Assembly: GCA_965243615.1 (NCBI GenBank)
Contig: CBDEVO010000003.1
Span: forward strand, 5,952,001-6,016,000
From: JAJEEA01 sp965243615
GTDB taxonomy: Bacteria; Acidobacteriota; Vicinamibacteria; Vicinamibacterales; UBA8438
Direction of reading: 5' to 3'
DNA: 64,000 nt
Shown here: positions 25,260 to 33,446 of the stretch, piece by piece
Position numbering within the stretch: position 1 is the first letter of the stretch
Layout of the letters: every line of letters begins with the position of its first letter
Translations under genes and position numbers: made by a program
Notes under the pieces: generated by a model
What the model saw: only the letters and a program-made list of their open reading frames with translations
What the model was told of the DNA's origin: nothing
The model's database searches: none

Positions 25260-26807
25260 ATGACCAGACGCAAGCTGCCCATCGGCATTCAGACGTTCAG
25301 CACGCTCCGCGAGCGCGAGTGCTACTACGTGGACAAGACCGCTCACGTCCGCGCGCTGCTGGACGAGGGTACGCACTACTTCCTGTCCCGGCCGCGGCGG
25401 TTCGGCAAGAGCCTGTTCCTCGACACGCTGAAGGAGCTGTTCGAGGGCAACGAGCCGCTGTTCGCGGGGCTCGACATCCACGGCCGGTGGGACTGGTCGG
25501 TTCGCCACCCCGTGGTGCGCCTGAGCTTCGGCAGCGGCGACTTCACGCGGCCCGACCAGGTGGAGGCGCGCCTGACCGAGCAGCTCGCCGCCGTCGAGCG
25601 GCGGGCCGGCCTCGCGCCGGAGTACGCCACCGTTGCCGGACGCTTCGGCGCCGTGCTCGAAGCGCTGCACGACAAGACCGGTCAGCGGGTCGCGGTCCTG
25701 GTGGACGAGTACGACAAGCCGATCCTCGACGCCCTGGAGGCGCCCGACGTGGCGCGGTCCAACCGCAACTTCCTGCGCGGCGTCTACGCCGTCATCAAGG
25801 ACTGCGACGCCCACGTCAGGTTCGCGTTCCTCACGGGTGTGAGCAAGTTCTCTAAAGTCAGCCTGTTCTCAGGGCTCAACAACCTGACGGACATCACGCT
25901 CGATCCCCGCTACTCGACCGTCTGCGGCTACACGGACGCAGATCTGGACGGCGTATTCGCGGCCGAGCTGCCGGGGCTCGACCGCGACGCCGTCCGCGAC
26001 TGGTACGACGGCTACAGCTGGCGCGGCCCCGAGACCGTCTACAACCCCTACGACATCCTGCTGCTCTTCGACCGCCGAGAGTTCAAGGCCCACTGGTTCG
26101 AGACCGGCACGCCCTCGTTCCTGGTCGACACCCTGCGCCGGCGGCGAGTCGGCTCTCCGGCCCTCGAAGAGATGGTCGGCAGCGACGAGCTGCTGTCGAA
26201 GTTCGACGTGGACGACATCGGGACCGAGGCGCTGCTGTTCCAGACCGGCTACCTGACGATCGGGGACGAACGGAACCTCGGCGGCAAGACCCTGTACCGG
26301 CTGCGCTACCCGAACCGCGAGGTGAAGCAGAGCCTGAACGAACACCTGCTGGGCGCGCTGGGACCGGACCCGTCCCGGCAGGGCGCGCACGACATCCGGC
26401 TGCACGAGCTGCTCACGACCAACGACTTCACCGGTCTGGAGTCGCTGTTCCGGGCCTTCGTCGCGGGCGTCCCCTACAACTGGCACGTCAACAACGACAT
26501 TGCGAACTTCGAGGGCTACTACGCCAGCCTGTTCTATTCATGGTTCGCGGCGCTGGGGCTCGACGTCACGGCCGAGGACGCGGGCGGCCGCGGCCGTGCG
26601 GACATGGCCCTGCGCTTCAACGGCAACGTCTACCTGTTCGAGTTCAAGATGGTGGAATCGGCGCCGACCGGAACGGCGATGGCGCAACTGAGGGACCGGC
26701 GCTACGCCGACAAGTACCGTGGCCGGGGCGAGCCCATCCACCTGATAGCGGTGGAGTTCAGCCGGCAGAGCCGCGACCTAGCGTCGTTCGAGGTGGAACC
26801 TGCATGA
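25260..26807 (+). CDS. AAA-ATPase-like protein with C-terminal PD-(D/E)XK nuclease domain (copy 1)
   Basis: A 515-aa protein of the AAA-ATPase_like plus PDDEXK_9 architecture. The N-terminus GIQTFSTLRERECYYVDKT and a P-loop-like SRPRRFGKSLFLDTL are followed by Walker B VAVLVDEYDKPI and the conserved GVSKFSKVSLFSGLNNLTDI. The C-terminal nuclease core is D448 (GRADMALRF) and E461-F-K463 (YLFEFK). Function of the family is not established; a conflict, defense or mobile-element role is usually suspected. It follows csb2 by 175 bp, same strand, and has a paralogue of identical length, about two-thirds identical by eye, coupled to the second type I-G operon. Confidence 0.9.
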   Translation: MTRRKLPIGIQTFSTLRERECYYVDKTAHVRALLDEGTHYFLSRPRRFGKSLFLDTLKELFEGNEPLFAGLDIHGRWDWSVRHPVVRLSFGSGDFTRPDQVEARLTEQLAAVERRAGLAPEYATVAGRFGAVLEALHDKTGQRVAVLVDEYDKPILDALEAPDVARSNRNFLRGVYAVIKDCDAHVRFAFLTGVSKFSKVSLFSGLNNLTDITLDPRYSTVCGYTDADLDGVFAAELPGLDRDAVRDWYDGYSWRGPETVYNPYDILLLFDRREFKAHWFETGTPSFLVDTLRRRRVGSPALEEMVGSDELLSKFDVDDIGTEALLFQTGYLTIGDERNLGGKTLYRLRYPNREVKQSLNEHLLGALGPDPSRQGAHDIRLHELLTTNDFTGLESLFRAFVAGVPYNWHVNNDIANFEGYYASLFYSWFAALGLDVTAEDAGGRGRADMALRFNGNVYLFEFKMVESAPTGTAMAQLRDRRYADKYRGRGEPIHLIAVEFSRQSRDLASFEVEPA

Positions 26808-26885
26808 GCCGGATGAGCCGGAGGGGCTGCCGCCCACGTCATCCGCGCCCGGCACGCGCCTTCGCCTCGCAAATGTTGACCATGG

Positions 26886-27818
26886 TCATGGCGGGCTCAA
26901 GCACCGTCGTACTCTCTCCCTTGGATCGTCGTCGCCGGTGTCCAGCAGTAGTCGCGTTTCCGTCGGCCGGCCAAGTGTGTGCAGCGCCTTCTCGACCTCG
27001 TACGACGAGACGGTGCTGTTCGCGTCCAGGTACTCTGCGATGCCGGAGTCGCGGAGCGAGGCTTCCGCGTCGTTCTCCATCGTGGTCGTCCGCGGGGTGC
27101 CGTGTCGCGGGACGGTCAGGATGACGATCCCGTTCCGGGCCGCGTAGATCTGCACCCGCGTGTACTCGTGTTCGTGGAGTGCCCGCGCGGCGTCCAGCCC
27201 CAGGGTCTCGTGCGGCGTCCGGTGGCGTTCCGGCACGCCGGCCAGGGCCGCGCCGGCTGCGGACGCGATCTTCGAGTTCGATTGTCTCAGGTGCTCCTTG
27301 GCTGACAGGCGCTGCTCGGTGCCGAGCGAGTTGACCGCGGTCTCGAGCGCGGACGGGTCGGTCTTCGCAGCGACGATGAGGTCGAACGCGTCCCGGGGCA
27401 GAGCCTTCCGTATCCGCTCCAGCTTGCCGCGCAGGATCTGTGCGGTGCTGAGCACCGTCTCGACGCCTCCCTCGACGCTCACCCGGCGTTCGCACCCGGC
27501 CAGGGCCGGCTGCATCGCGCTGACGTCCACGACGCCGGCCGGGGTGAGGGCGGTGATTCGGTGTTCGGATTGCCGGACGATCTCGCCGGCCACCGCCGCC
27601 GCCAGGTCCAACCGTCTTCCCGGTCTCAGGTCGTGCAGCGTCCGCCGCTCGGGGAGGAGCAGGTCGATGTCGACGCTCTCGCGATGGCCCCACCGAGCGT
27701 TCAGAATCGTGCCCCCGCCCAGGAGCAGGCGGCTCGGTTCGGCTTCGTCGCCGGCAATGCGGTGGAGCGCTGCGCGGTGGGCCTTCCACGTGTCGGCGGC
27801 CGCTTTCGACAGCTTCAT
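26886..27818 (-). CDS. AbiEii-like nucleotidyltransferase toxin
   Basis: A 310-aa nucleotidyltransferase of the AbiEii/AbiGii toxin type. The GGGTILNARWGHRESVDIDL segment has the glycine motif and D-x-D metal-binding pair of the NTase fold, and a QILRGKLERIRKALPRDAFD helix matches the family. Such toxins modify tRNA or other targets and act in abortive infection together with an antitoxin. The ATG at 27818 overlaps the stop of the upstream gene (ATGA). The last 100 residues have no similarity that I recognise. Confidence 0.8.
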   Translation of the reverse strand: MKLSKAAADTWKAHRAALHRIAGDEAEPSRLLLGGGTILNARWGHRESVDIDLLLPERRTLHDLRPGRRLDLAAAVAGEIVRQSEHRITALTPAGVVDVSAMQPALAGCERRVSVEGGVETVLSTAQILRGKLERIRKALPRDAFDLIVAAKTDPSALETAVNSLGTEQRLSAKEHLRQSNSKIASAAGAALAGVPERHRTPHETLGLDAARALHEHEYTRVQIYAARNGIVILTVPRHGTPRTTTMENDAEASLRDSGIAEYLDANSTVSSYEVEKALHTLGRPTETRLLLDTGDDDPRERVRRCLSPP

Positions 27819-28300
27819 CCCCGCCCCGCGCCTGCGCCGTCCGTCCGGCCGGCGGCGGGCGGCGTTCCCGCACCGTCGGTCCACCGGTTGAGGTAGGGGC
27901 TTAGCTCGCTGGTCTCCATCCCGAGCCTGCAGAGCATCGCGGCGAGCTGCCGCCAAGTAAACGCGCCCTCGAGGTACGCCATCAGGACGTCATCGATTCC
28001 GGCCTCCCCGATGAACGCGCCCGCGACGGCCAGTTGCCGGGCCGTCGGCCGCCGGGTCCGCATCGCGTCGTACAGCTCCGCCGCATCCGGCGGGCGCTCC
28101 CAACCACAGCAGCCGCCCGCGAGCAGGCCCCTGACCGTGGACGAGTTCGGTCCGCGTCCCCCCTTGACCTCCGGGTGTTCCGGGGCGTAGGCGTCACTGA
28201 ATGCGGATGGGGGCGCCAGCGGCTCGGCACGGCCGTCGTCTTCCTCGACGCGGCGCCGCGCCTCGCGGTTGCGCCATTCCCGGAGCTCTTCGTCGGTCAT
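27815..28300 (-). CDS. Putative antitoxin partner of the AbiEii-like toxin
   Basis: A 161-aa protein translated just before, and overlapping (ATGA), the nucleotidyltransferase gene, so it should be its antitoxin by position. It has a charged N-terminal helix (DEELREWRNREARRR), a Cys-Cys motif (GGCCGW) and a helical middle part (TARQLAVAGAFIGEAG). It lacks the obvious AbiEi winged-helix start, so homology to AbiEi is not claimed. The start at 28300 was chosen over an ATG at 28384 because the extra residues are unlike protein. Confidence 0.65.
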   Translation of the reverse strand: MTDEELREWRNREARRRVEEDDGRAEPLAPPSAFSDAYAPEHPEVKGGRGPNSSTVRGLLAGGCCGWERPPDAAELYDAMRTRRPTARQLAVAGAFIGEAGIDDVLMAYLEGAFTWRQLAAMLCRLGMETSELSPYLNRWTDGAGTPPAAGRTDGAGAGRG

Positions 28301-28455
28301 GCCGCCCTGTCGTGAAGCCTCCCGATCCGGCCCCGCGCCGAGTGACCGCGCCGCCGATTGTAGAACGCCTCGAAGGCCTGGCACGACGAATCGCCGACGC
28401 CGACGCCGGCGCGACGACGATGCGTATTGTGTATCATGCTACATACGGAGTCGGC

Positions 28456-28656
28456 GTGGAACGCGACAGCCGCAAGCTGATCCGATGGCTGGAACGAGAC
28501 GGCTGGGTTCGCGTGGCCGTCCGGGGAAGCCACTGGCAGTTCAAGCACCCGAATCGCGCAGGCCGCATCACGGTGGCGCATCCGAATCGGAACATCAAGC
28601 GCGGCACCGTGGCCTCGATCTACCGACAGGCGGGCTGGAAACCGGGGAGGGGCTGA
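28456..28656 (+). CDS. hicA: HicA-type mRNA interferase toxin
   Basis: A 66-aa double-stranded-RNA-binding-fold toxin. The core LIRWLERDGW, GSHWQFKHP with the catalytic histidine, and TVAHPNRNIKRGTVASIYRQAG is complete HicA. The GTG at 28456 has GGAG about 8 bp upstream and gives the normal HicA N-terminus; an ATG at 28420 would add 12 residues. A possible -10 TATCAT lies at 28432-28437 between the two, favouring the GTG. The hicB gene follows after 1 bp. Confidence 0.9.
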   Translation: MERDSRKLIRWLERDGWVRVAVRGSHWQFKHPNRAGRITVAHPNRNIKRGTVASIYRQAGWKPGRG

Positions 28657-28657
28657 G

Positions 28658-29062
28658 ATGCGCTACGTGGCCTTCGTTCACGACGACGACGAGCCGGGCG
28701 TCGGCGTCAGCTTTCCCGATTTCCCCGGCTGCGTCTCCGATGGCGAGACCGTCGACGACGCGCTCCGCCGCGGGGCCGAGGCGCTGTCGTTCCACGTCGA
28801 AGGCATGGTGGCCGATGGAGAACCCATCCCCCCCCCGCGCTCCCTCCACGACATCAGGGCGGACGAGAGCCTGACCGGGTGGCGGGACGGGGCGACCATC
28901 GCGTTCGTCCCGCTCATCCTCGACAAGGGCTCACCGCGCCGCATCAACGTGTCTCTGGACTTCGGCCTGCTGCGCGCCATCGACGAGGAGGCGAAGCGGC
29001 GCGGCATGACCCGTTCCGCGTTCCTCTCCAGCGCCGCCCGCAACGAGATCGAGGGACGCTGA
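28658..29062 (+). CDS. hicB: HicB-type antitoxin
   Basis: A 134-aa antitoxin with the partial RNase H-like HicB fold: GVSFPDFPGCVSDGETVDDA is the signature. The C-terminus (INVSLDFGLLRAIDEEAKRRG, then MTRSAFLSSAARNEI) is a ribbon-helix-helix DNA-binding domain for autoregulation. It binds and masks HicA. Toxin-first order is normal for hicAB. Confidence 0.93.
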   Translation: MRYVAFVHDDDEPGVGVSFPDFPGCVSDGETVDDALRRGAEALSFHVEGMVADGEPIPPPRSLHDIRADESLTGWRDGATIAFVPLILDKGSPRRINVSLDFGLLRAIDEEAKRRGMTRSAFLSSAARNEIEGR

Positions 29063-29206
29063 GTAGGCAGAGCCGGCCGCGATGCGCTCGTCCCACTCGC
29101 CGAGGATTCGGCGTCGACCCTCCCGGCATTCGTCCGCCCCTCGCGGCGCCGCCCCCGACCCGGCTGTGCGGGTCACGCAACTGCCCCCGGACATGGTTTG
29201 GCCGCC

Positions 29207-30574
29207 TCAGAACAGCGCCGCCAGCGCGGCAACGAGAATCAAGCCGATACCGGCCGGGCACACCCAGCGAATCAGGAACGACCACAGCTCGGGCACCGGC
29301 ATCCACCGCCCTTCCGCCCGCAGCTCCTCGAGCGCGCGGCCGACGCCCCAGATGCGGCCGATGAAGAACGCGGTGAGGAAGCCGCCCACGGGCAGGGCGA
29401 CCTCGTTCCAGACCGTCACCATCAGGTCGAGGAACCCGATGCCGAGGCCGGGCAGGCTCGTGAACACGCCGACCGCGCCGTTGCCGAGGGCCGACGGAAT
29501 GGCGAGCGCCGAGACGGCCCCGGCGACGGCGGCCACCGCCTTCTGCCGCGTCCACCCGAGGGCGTCGACGCAGTGCGACACCGGCACCTCGAGGAGCGAT
29601 ATGGTCGACGTGAGGGCGGCGACGCTGAGCAGCAGGAAGAACGTGCCGCCGAACAGGTGCCCGCCCGGCATCTCGGCGAAGAGGCGCGGCAGCACCGTGA
29701 AGATGAGCCCGGGCCCGCTGGTGGTGGGGTCGAAGTTGGCGATGGAGAACCCGACCGGGAAGATGATGAACCCGGCGAGGAGCGCTATCGACGTGTCGAG
29801 GGCGACGATCCAGAGGGCCGAGGTCGCGATGCCGTCCTGGCGGCTGAGATAGCTCCCGTAGGTGAGGATGCAGCCCATGCCGAGGCTGAGCGAGAAGAAC
29901 GCCTGCCCCAGGGCCGACGTGAACACCCCTACGTCGGCGAGCCGGCTGAAGTCCGGCCGCAGGTAGTAGGCCAGGCCCTCCCCCGCCCCCGGCAGGGTGA
30001 CCGCCCGCACCGCCAGGGCGACGAGCAGCAGGATGAGCAGGGGCATGAGCAGCTTGGTCACCCGCTCGATGCCGGCGCGCACCCCGCCCAGCAGCACCCC
30101 GGCGGTGATGCCGATCACCAGCATGGCGAGGAACGCGCTGACGAAGCCGTTCCCCGTGAACTCGCCGAAGAAGGCGCCGATGTCGTCGGGGCTGCCGCTC
30201 ACCGCCCCCGTCACCGTGAACCACACGTAGGCGACGGCCCAGCCCGCGATGACCGAGTAGAACGAGAGGATGCCGACGCCGGCCAGCACCCCGAGCGCCC
30301 CGAGCAGCCACCACCGGCGGCCGGGGACGAGGGCGTCGAACGCACCGACCGGGCTCAGCCCCGTTCGTCGGCCGATGGCGATCTCGCCGGCCATGATGGG
30401 CGCGCAGATCAGGAAGATGCACGCCAGGTAGATCACCACGAACGTGGCCCCGCCGCCCTGCCCGACCTGGGTCGGGAACCCCCAGACGTTGCCGAGCCCG
30501 ACGGCCGACCCGGCCGCCGCCAGAATGAACCCGGCTCGGGAGCTCCACATGCCGCGCGAAGAAGTCGAGCTCAT
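29207..30574 (-). CDS. Sodium-dependent neurotransmitter-symporter-family transporter
   Basis: A 455-aa SNF/NSS (LeuT-fold) transporter with about 12 membrane segments. TM1 is the hallmark SAVGLGNVWGFPTQVGQGGG, where Na+ and the amino-acid substrate bind. It should import an amino acid or related compound with sodium; the substrate is not predictable. GGAGG lies 12 bp before the ATG at 30574. It is a metabolic gene inside the defense region. Confidence 0.92.
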   Translation of the reverse strand: MSSTSSRGMWSSRAGFILAAAGSAVGLGNVWGFPTQVGQGGGATFVVIYLACIFLICAPIMAGEIAIGRRTGLSPVGAFDALVPGRRWWLLGALGVLAGVGILSFYSVIAGWAVAYVWFTVTGAVSGSPDDIGAFFGEFTGNGFVSAFLAMLVIGITAGVLLGGVRAGIERVTKLLMPLLILLLVALAVRAVTLPGAGEGLAYYLRPDFSRLADVGVFTSALGQAFFSLSLGMGCILTYGSYLSRQDGIATSALWIVALDTSIALLAGFIIFPVGFSIANFDPTTSGPGLIFTVLPRLFAEMPGGHLFGGTFFLLLSVAALTSTISLLEVPVSHCVDALGWTRQKAVAAVAGAVSALAIPSALGNGAVGVFTSLPGLGIGFLDLMVTVWNEVALPVGGFLTAFFIGRIWGVGRALEELRAEGRWMPVPELWSFLIRWVCPAGIGLILVAALAALF

Positions 30575-30634
30575 CTCGGTCGTCCTCCTGCAGGTCGCCC
30601 GGGCGTCAGCGCCCCGGCTCGCATCGTGACCGCC

Positions 30635-30701
30635 CGGCGGTCGTCACCGACCGCCGGCGCCGGGCGGGCTCGTCCGGCGCTCGCCGTCGGTCCGCATTGT
30701 A
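30635..30701 (-). promoter_or_regulatory. -10 box and 5' UTR hairpin of the sodium symporter
   Basis: On the minus strand TACAAT (plus 30696-30701) is a -10 candidate. Between it and the gene, CGGCGGTCG/CGACCGCCG (plus 30635-30643 and 30648-30656) form a perfect 9-bp stem with a 4-base loop. It lacks a U-tract, so it is more likely a leader structure than a terminator. Confidence 0.35.
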
Positions 30702-30831
30702 CCCGCCTGCGGCCCCGCGCCGCCGCCGACCGACCGGCCGGTCATGCGCGTACGCGGACAGTCACAATATCCGAGGCATCGCCGTGGCGCCCGCAGGTTG
30801 CCCGGTGCGGTCGGTCCGCATTGCACGGCCC

Positions 30832-32379
30832 CTACGCCCGCTCCGCCTCGAACGCCACGATGTTGCGCGTCTCCCGGCTGAACTCCACCCCGACGAGGTG
30901 TATCGGCTCGCCGAGGTCGCGGTACTTGTCGGCGTACCCCCTCGCCTTCAACTGGTTCATCGCCGCCCCCTCGGGGGCCAGCTCCACCACCTTGAACTCG
31001 AACAGGTACACACGGCCGCCGCAGCGCACCGCCATGTCCACCCGCCCGTGGCTGCTGCTGTCCTCCACCGCGATGTCCAGCCGTAGCGCCGCGAAGTACG
31101 AATAGAAGACGCTCGCGTAGTACCCCTCGTAGCGAGCGATGTCGTTGTTCGTGTACCACTCGTGGGGAATGCCGGCGAAGAAGGCGTGAAACAGATCCCT
31201 GAGCCCTTCCACATCGTGGGCCTCCAGCAGCCGGTAGAGCCGGACCCGGTTCTCGGTCTCGCGCGACGAGTCGCCTACCAGACGCCAAAGCAGCCTCCGG
31301 TTGAGGCTCTGCCGCACCTCCCGGTTCGGATAGCCGAGCCGGTACACCGGTTCGCCGCCCAGATCCTCCTCCGCCTTGATGGTCAGGTAGCCGGTCTGAA
31401 ACAGCAGTGCCTCGGTTGCAATCTCGTCCACGTCGAACGCCGACAACAGGTCGCCGCCGGCCACCATGCCGTCCAAGGCCAGCGAGCTCACCCGGCGCTC
31501 GAACAGGGTCTCGACCAGGAAGGCCGGCGTGCCCGTCTCGAACCAGTAGGCGTCGAACTTGCGGCGCCGGAAGAGCAGCAGGATGTCGTGGGGGTTGTAG
31601 ACGCGCTCGGCGCCGAGCCAACTGTAGCCGTTGTACCAGTCGCGGACGGCCTGCCGGTCGAGCCCCGGCAGCTCGGGCGCGAACACGGTGTCGAGATCGC
31701 GGTCGGTGTAGCCACAAATGGCCGAGTACTCCGGCTCGAGGGTGATGTCCGTCAGATTGTTGAGGCCCGAGAACAGGCTCACCTTCGAGAACTTGCTGAC
31801 GCCGGTGAGAAAGGTGAACCGCACGTGGGCGTCGCTGTCCTTGATCACCGCGTAGAGGCCGCGCAGGAAGTCGCGGTTCGCACGGGCCACTTCCGGAGCG
31901 TCCAGCGCATCCAGAATCGGCTTGTCGTACTCGTCAACCAGCACCGCGACGCGCCGACCGGTGTGCCGATGCAACGCCGCCAGCAGGGCCCCAAGGCGTT
32001 CCGGCGCGGCCGAATGGGGGGACGCCACGCCGGCGTCACGCTCGACGGCGTCGAGCTGCGCCATCACGTTGGCGTGCAGTCCGTCCGGTTCCCGAAAGAG
32101 ACCGCCGCCGAAGCTCAGCCGCAACACGGGATGGCGCACCGACCAGTCCCATCGATCGTGGACGGCCAGTCCCCGGAAGAGCGCCTCGTCACCCTCGAAC
32201 AGCTCCTTCAGCGTGTCGACGAACAGGCTCTTGCCGAAGCGCCTGGGGCGCGAGAGGAAGTAGTGAGTGCCCTCGGTGACCAGCCGCGCCGCGTACGCCG
32301 TCTTGTCGACGTAGTAGCAGTCGTCGTCCCGAATCTTCCGGAAGGTCTGGATACCGAGCGGCAGTCTGCGTTTGGTCAT
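30832..32379 (-). CDS. AAA-ATPase-like protein with C-terminal PD-(D/E)XK nuclease domain (copy 2)
   Basis: A 515-aa paralogue of the protein at 25.3-26.8 kb, with the same block order: GIQTFRKIRDDDCYYVDKT, SRPRRFGKSLFVDTL, VAVLVDEYDKPI, GVSKFSKVSLFSGLNNL and the nuclease core GRVDMAVRC with YLFEFK. Its ATG overlaps the TGA of the upstream Csb3/Cas8-like gene (ATGA), so it is translated as the last gene of the second type I-G operon. This coupling is the best evidence that the family works with, or is carried by, type I-G CRISPR loci. Confidence 0.9.
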   Translation of the reverse strand: MTKRRLPLGIQTFRKIRDDDCYYVDKTAYAARLVTEGTHYFLSRPRRFGKSLFVDTLKELFEGDEALFRGLAVHDRWDWSVRHPVLRLSFGGGLFREPDGLHANVMAQLDAVERDAGVASPHSAAPERLGALLAALHRHTGRRVAVLVDEYDKPILDALDAPEVARANRDFLRGLYAVIKDSDAHVRFTFLTGVSKFSKVSLFSGLNNLTDITLEPEYSAICGYTDRDLDTVFAPELPGLDRQAVRDWYNGYSWLGAERVYNPHDILLLFRRRKFDAYWFETGTPAFLVETLFERRVSSLALDGMVAGGDLLSAFDVDEIATEALLFQTGYLTIKAEEDLGGEPVYRLGYPNREVRQSLNRRLLWRLVGDSSRETENRVRLYRLLEAHDVEGLRDLFHAFFAGIPHEWYTNNDIARYEGYYASVFYSYFAALRLDIAVEDSSSHGRVDMAVRCGGRVYLFEFKVVELAPEGAAMNQLKARGYADKYRDLGEPIHLVGVEFSRETRNIVAFEAERA

Positions 32380-33446
32380 CGGCCGCTGTGCACGGCTCTA
32401 CGCGCCCGACCGCGGAGCCTTGGGGGTGAAGCAGCAACCGACTCGTTGCGGGACACCCGCGCCTCTGCCTCCGGCTCGCCAATCGACTCTGCCCTCGTGA
32501 AGTTCATGAACTTGCCCACCGAGATCCGGCGGGCTCGCCGCAACTCGACGATGCCCAGCGCGTCCCAGGTGGCCCGCCGGTCGAGTCCGGTGTGACCAAG
32601 CAGAGATCGAACCGCTGCGAGGCTGATCGGGTGACGCCAGATCGGCCACGTGAATGCGAAACCGCCGCGCCGTTCCCGCATTCCACCGATGACGGCGAGC
32701 TGAGCGGTTGCGCCGCGCAACCGCGGGACCACGGTCAAGGCGGAGAGGCCGATGACGGCCAGCCGGTTCGCTCCGTGCTGTGTCGTTTCCTTGGTCTTGG
32801 AATCGGTCGGGTCGGTGGCTCGCAGGGCATATCGCACGTCCTCCTGCGGATCCCATCGGAACGCGAACGTGGCGTCGGGGCGCGTCCAGGGCTCGAACAG
32901 TGCTTCATGCAGGCAGTCTGTCTCCCCGATCGTGGTCTTCCGGCGGCCGGTACCCCGCGCCGGTGGAACCGATTGCCGTGGAACGGACGCAAGGCGAGAC
33001 ATGAAGTGCATGTTTCCCTGGCCGAACAGGAGACACAGAGGAGTCGGTTCGGCTTCTTGGGCCTTGTTCCTGTCACGAACTGCGGCGTCACTCGTCAGTG
33101 CTGCCCACAGGTCGGCCGCGTACGGATCCCCGGTCGCCGCCTCACGAAGTCTCTCCGCTGCTTCCTCGGGAGACAACTTCAGGTCCCTGAGTTGGCCGAA
33201 GTCGTGGCGACTGGCCAGATCCGCGAGCCCCTCGGCGACAACGGCCGCGGTCTCGACCCCCGTCGTCTGTGCGGCAACGGTCAACGTGGGCCGCACCGGA
33301 GGCGTATCGATCGTCCAGGCGACGCGAGGGCGCCACGCGGGCCGCACGTGTTCAAGGCTGCGGAGCGTCCCCAGGAGGGCCAGAAAGGCCAGGAGGTTGT
33401 CGGGTTCCAGCCCCGCCAGACGATGCGTGGACCGCTCAGCCATCAT
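32376..33446 (-). CDS. Csb3/Cas8-like subunit of type I-G operon 2
   Basis: A 356-aa protein between cas3 and the AAA-ATPase gene. The N-terminal HRLAGLEPDNLLAFLALLG resembles the opening of CRISPR large-subunit families such as Csb3, and by position it should replace Csx17, which is missing from this operon. The middle has an FGQGNMHFMSRL segment. I cannot assign the family with certainty. Its start overlaps the cas3 stop by 11 bp and its stop overlaps the next start, so all are translationally coupled. Confidence 0.6.
   Translation of the reverse strand: MMAERSTHRLAGLEPDNLLAFLALLGTLRSLEHVRPAWRPRVAWTIDTPPVRPTLTVAAQTTGVETAAVVAEGLADLASRHDFGQLRDLKLSPEEAAERLREAATGDPYAADLWAALTSDAAVRDRNKAQEAEPTPLCLLFGQGNMHFMSRLASVPRQSVPPARGTGRRKTTIGETDCLHEALFEPWTRPDATFAFRWDPQEDVRYALRATDPTDSKTKETTQHGANRLAVIGLSALTVVPRLRGATAQLAVIGGMRERRGGFAFTWPIWRHPISLAAVRSLLGHTGLDRRATWDALGIVELRRARRISVGKFMNFTRAESIGEPEAEARVSRNESVAASPPRLRGRARRAVHSGR

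Noticed and set aside
29198..31105. 635-codon plus-strand frame opposite the sodium symporter
   Set aside because: Charged low-complexity shadow of a membrane protein gene.
31162..32595. 477-codon plus-strand frame opposite the second AAA-ATPase gene
   Set aside because: Antisense shadow without motifs.
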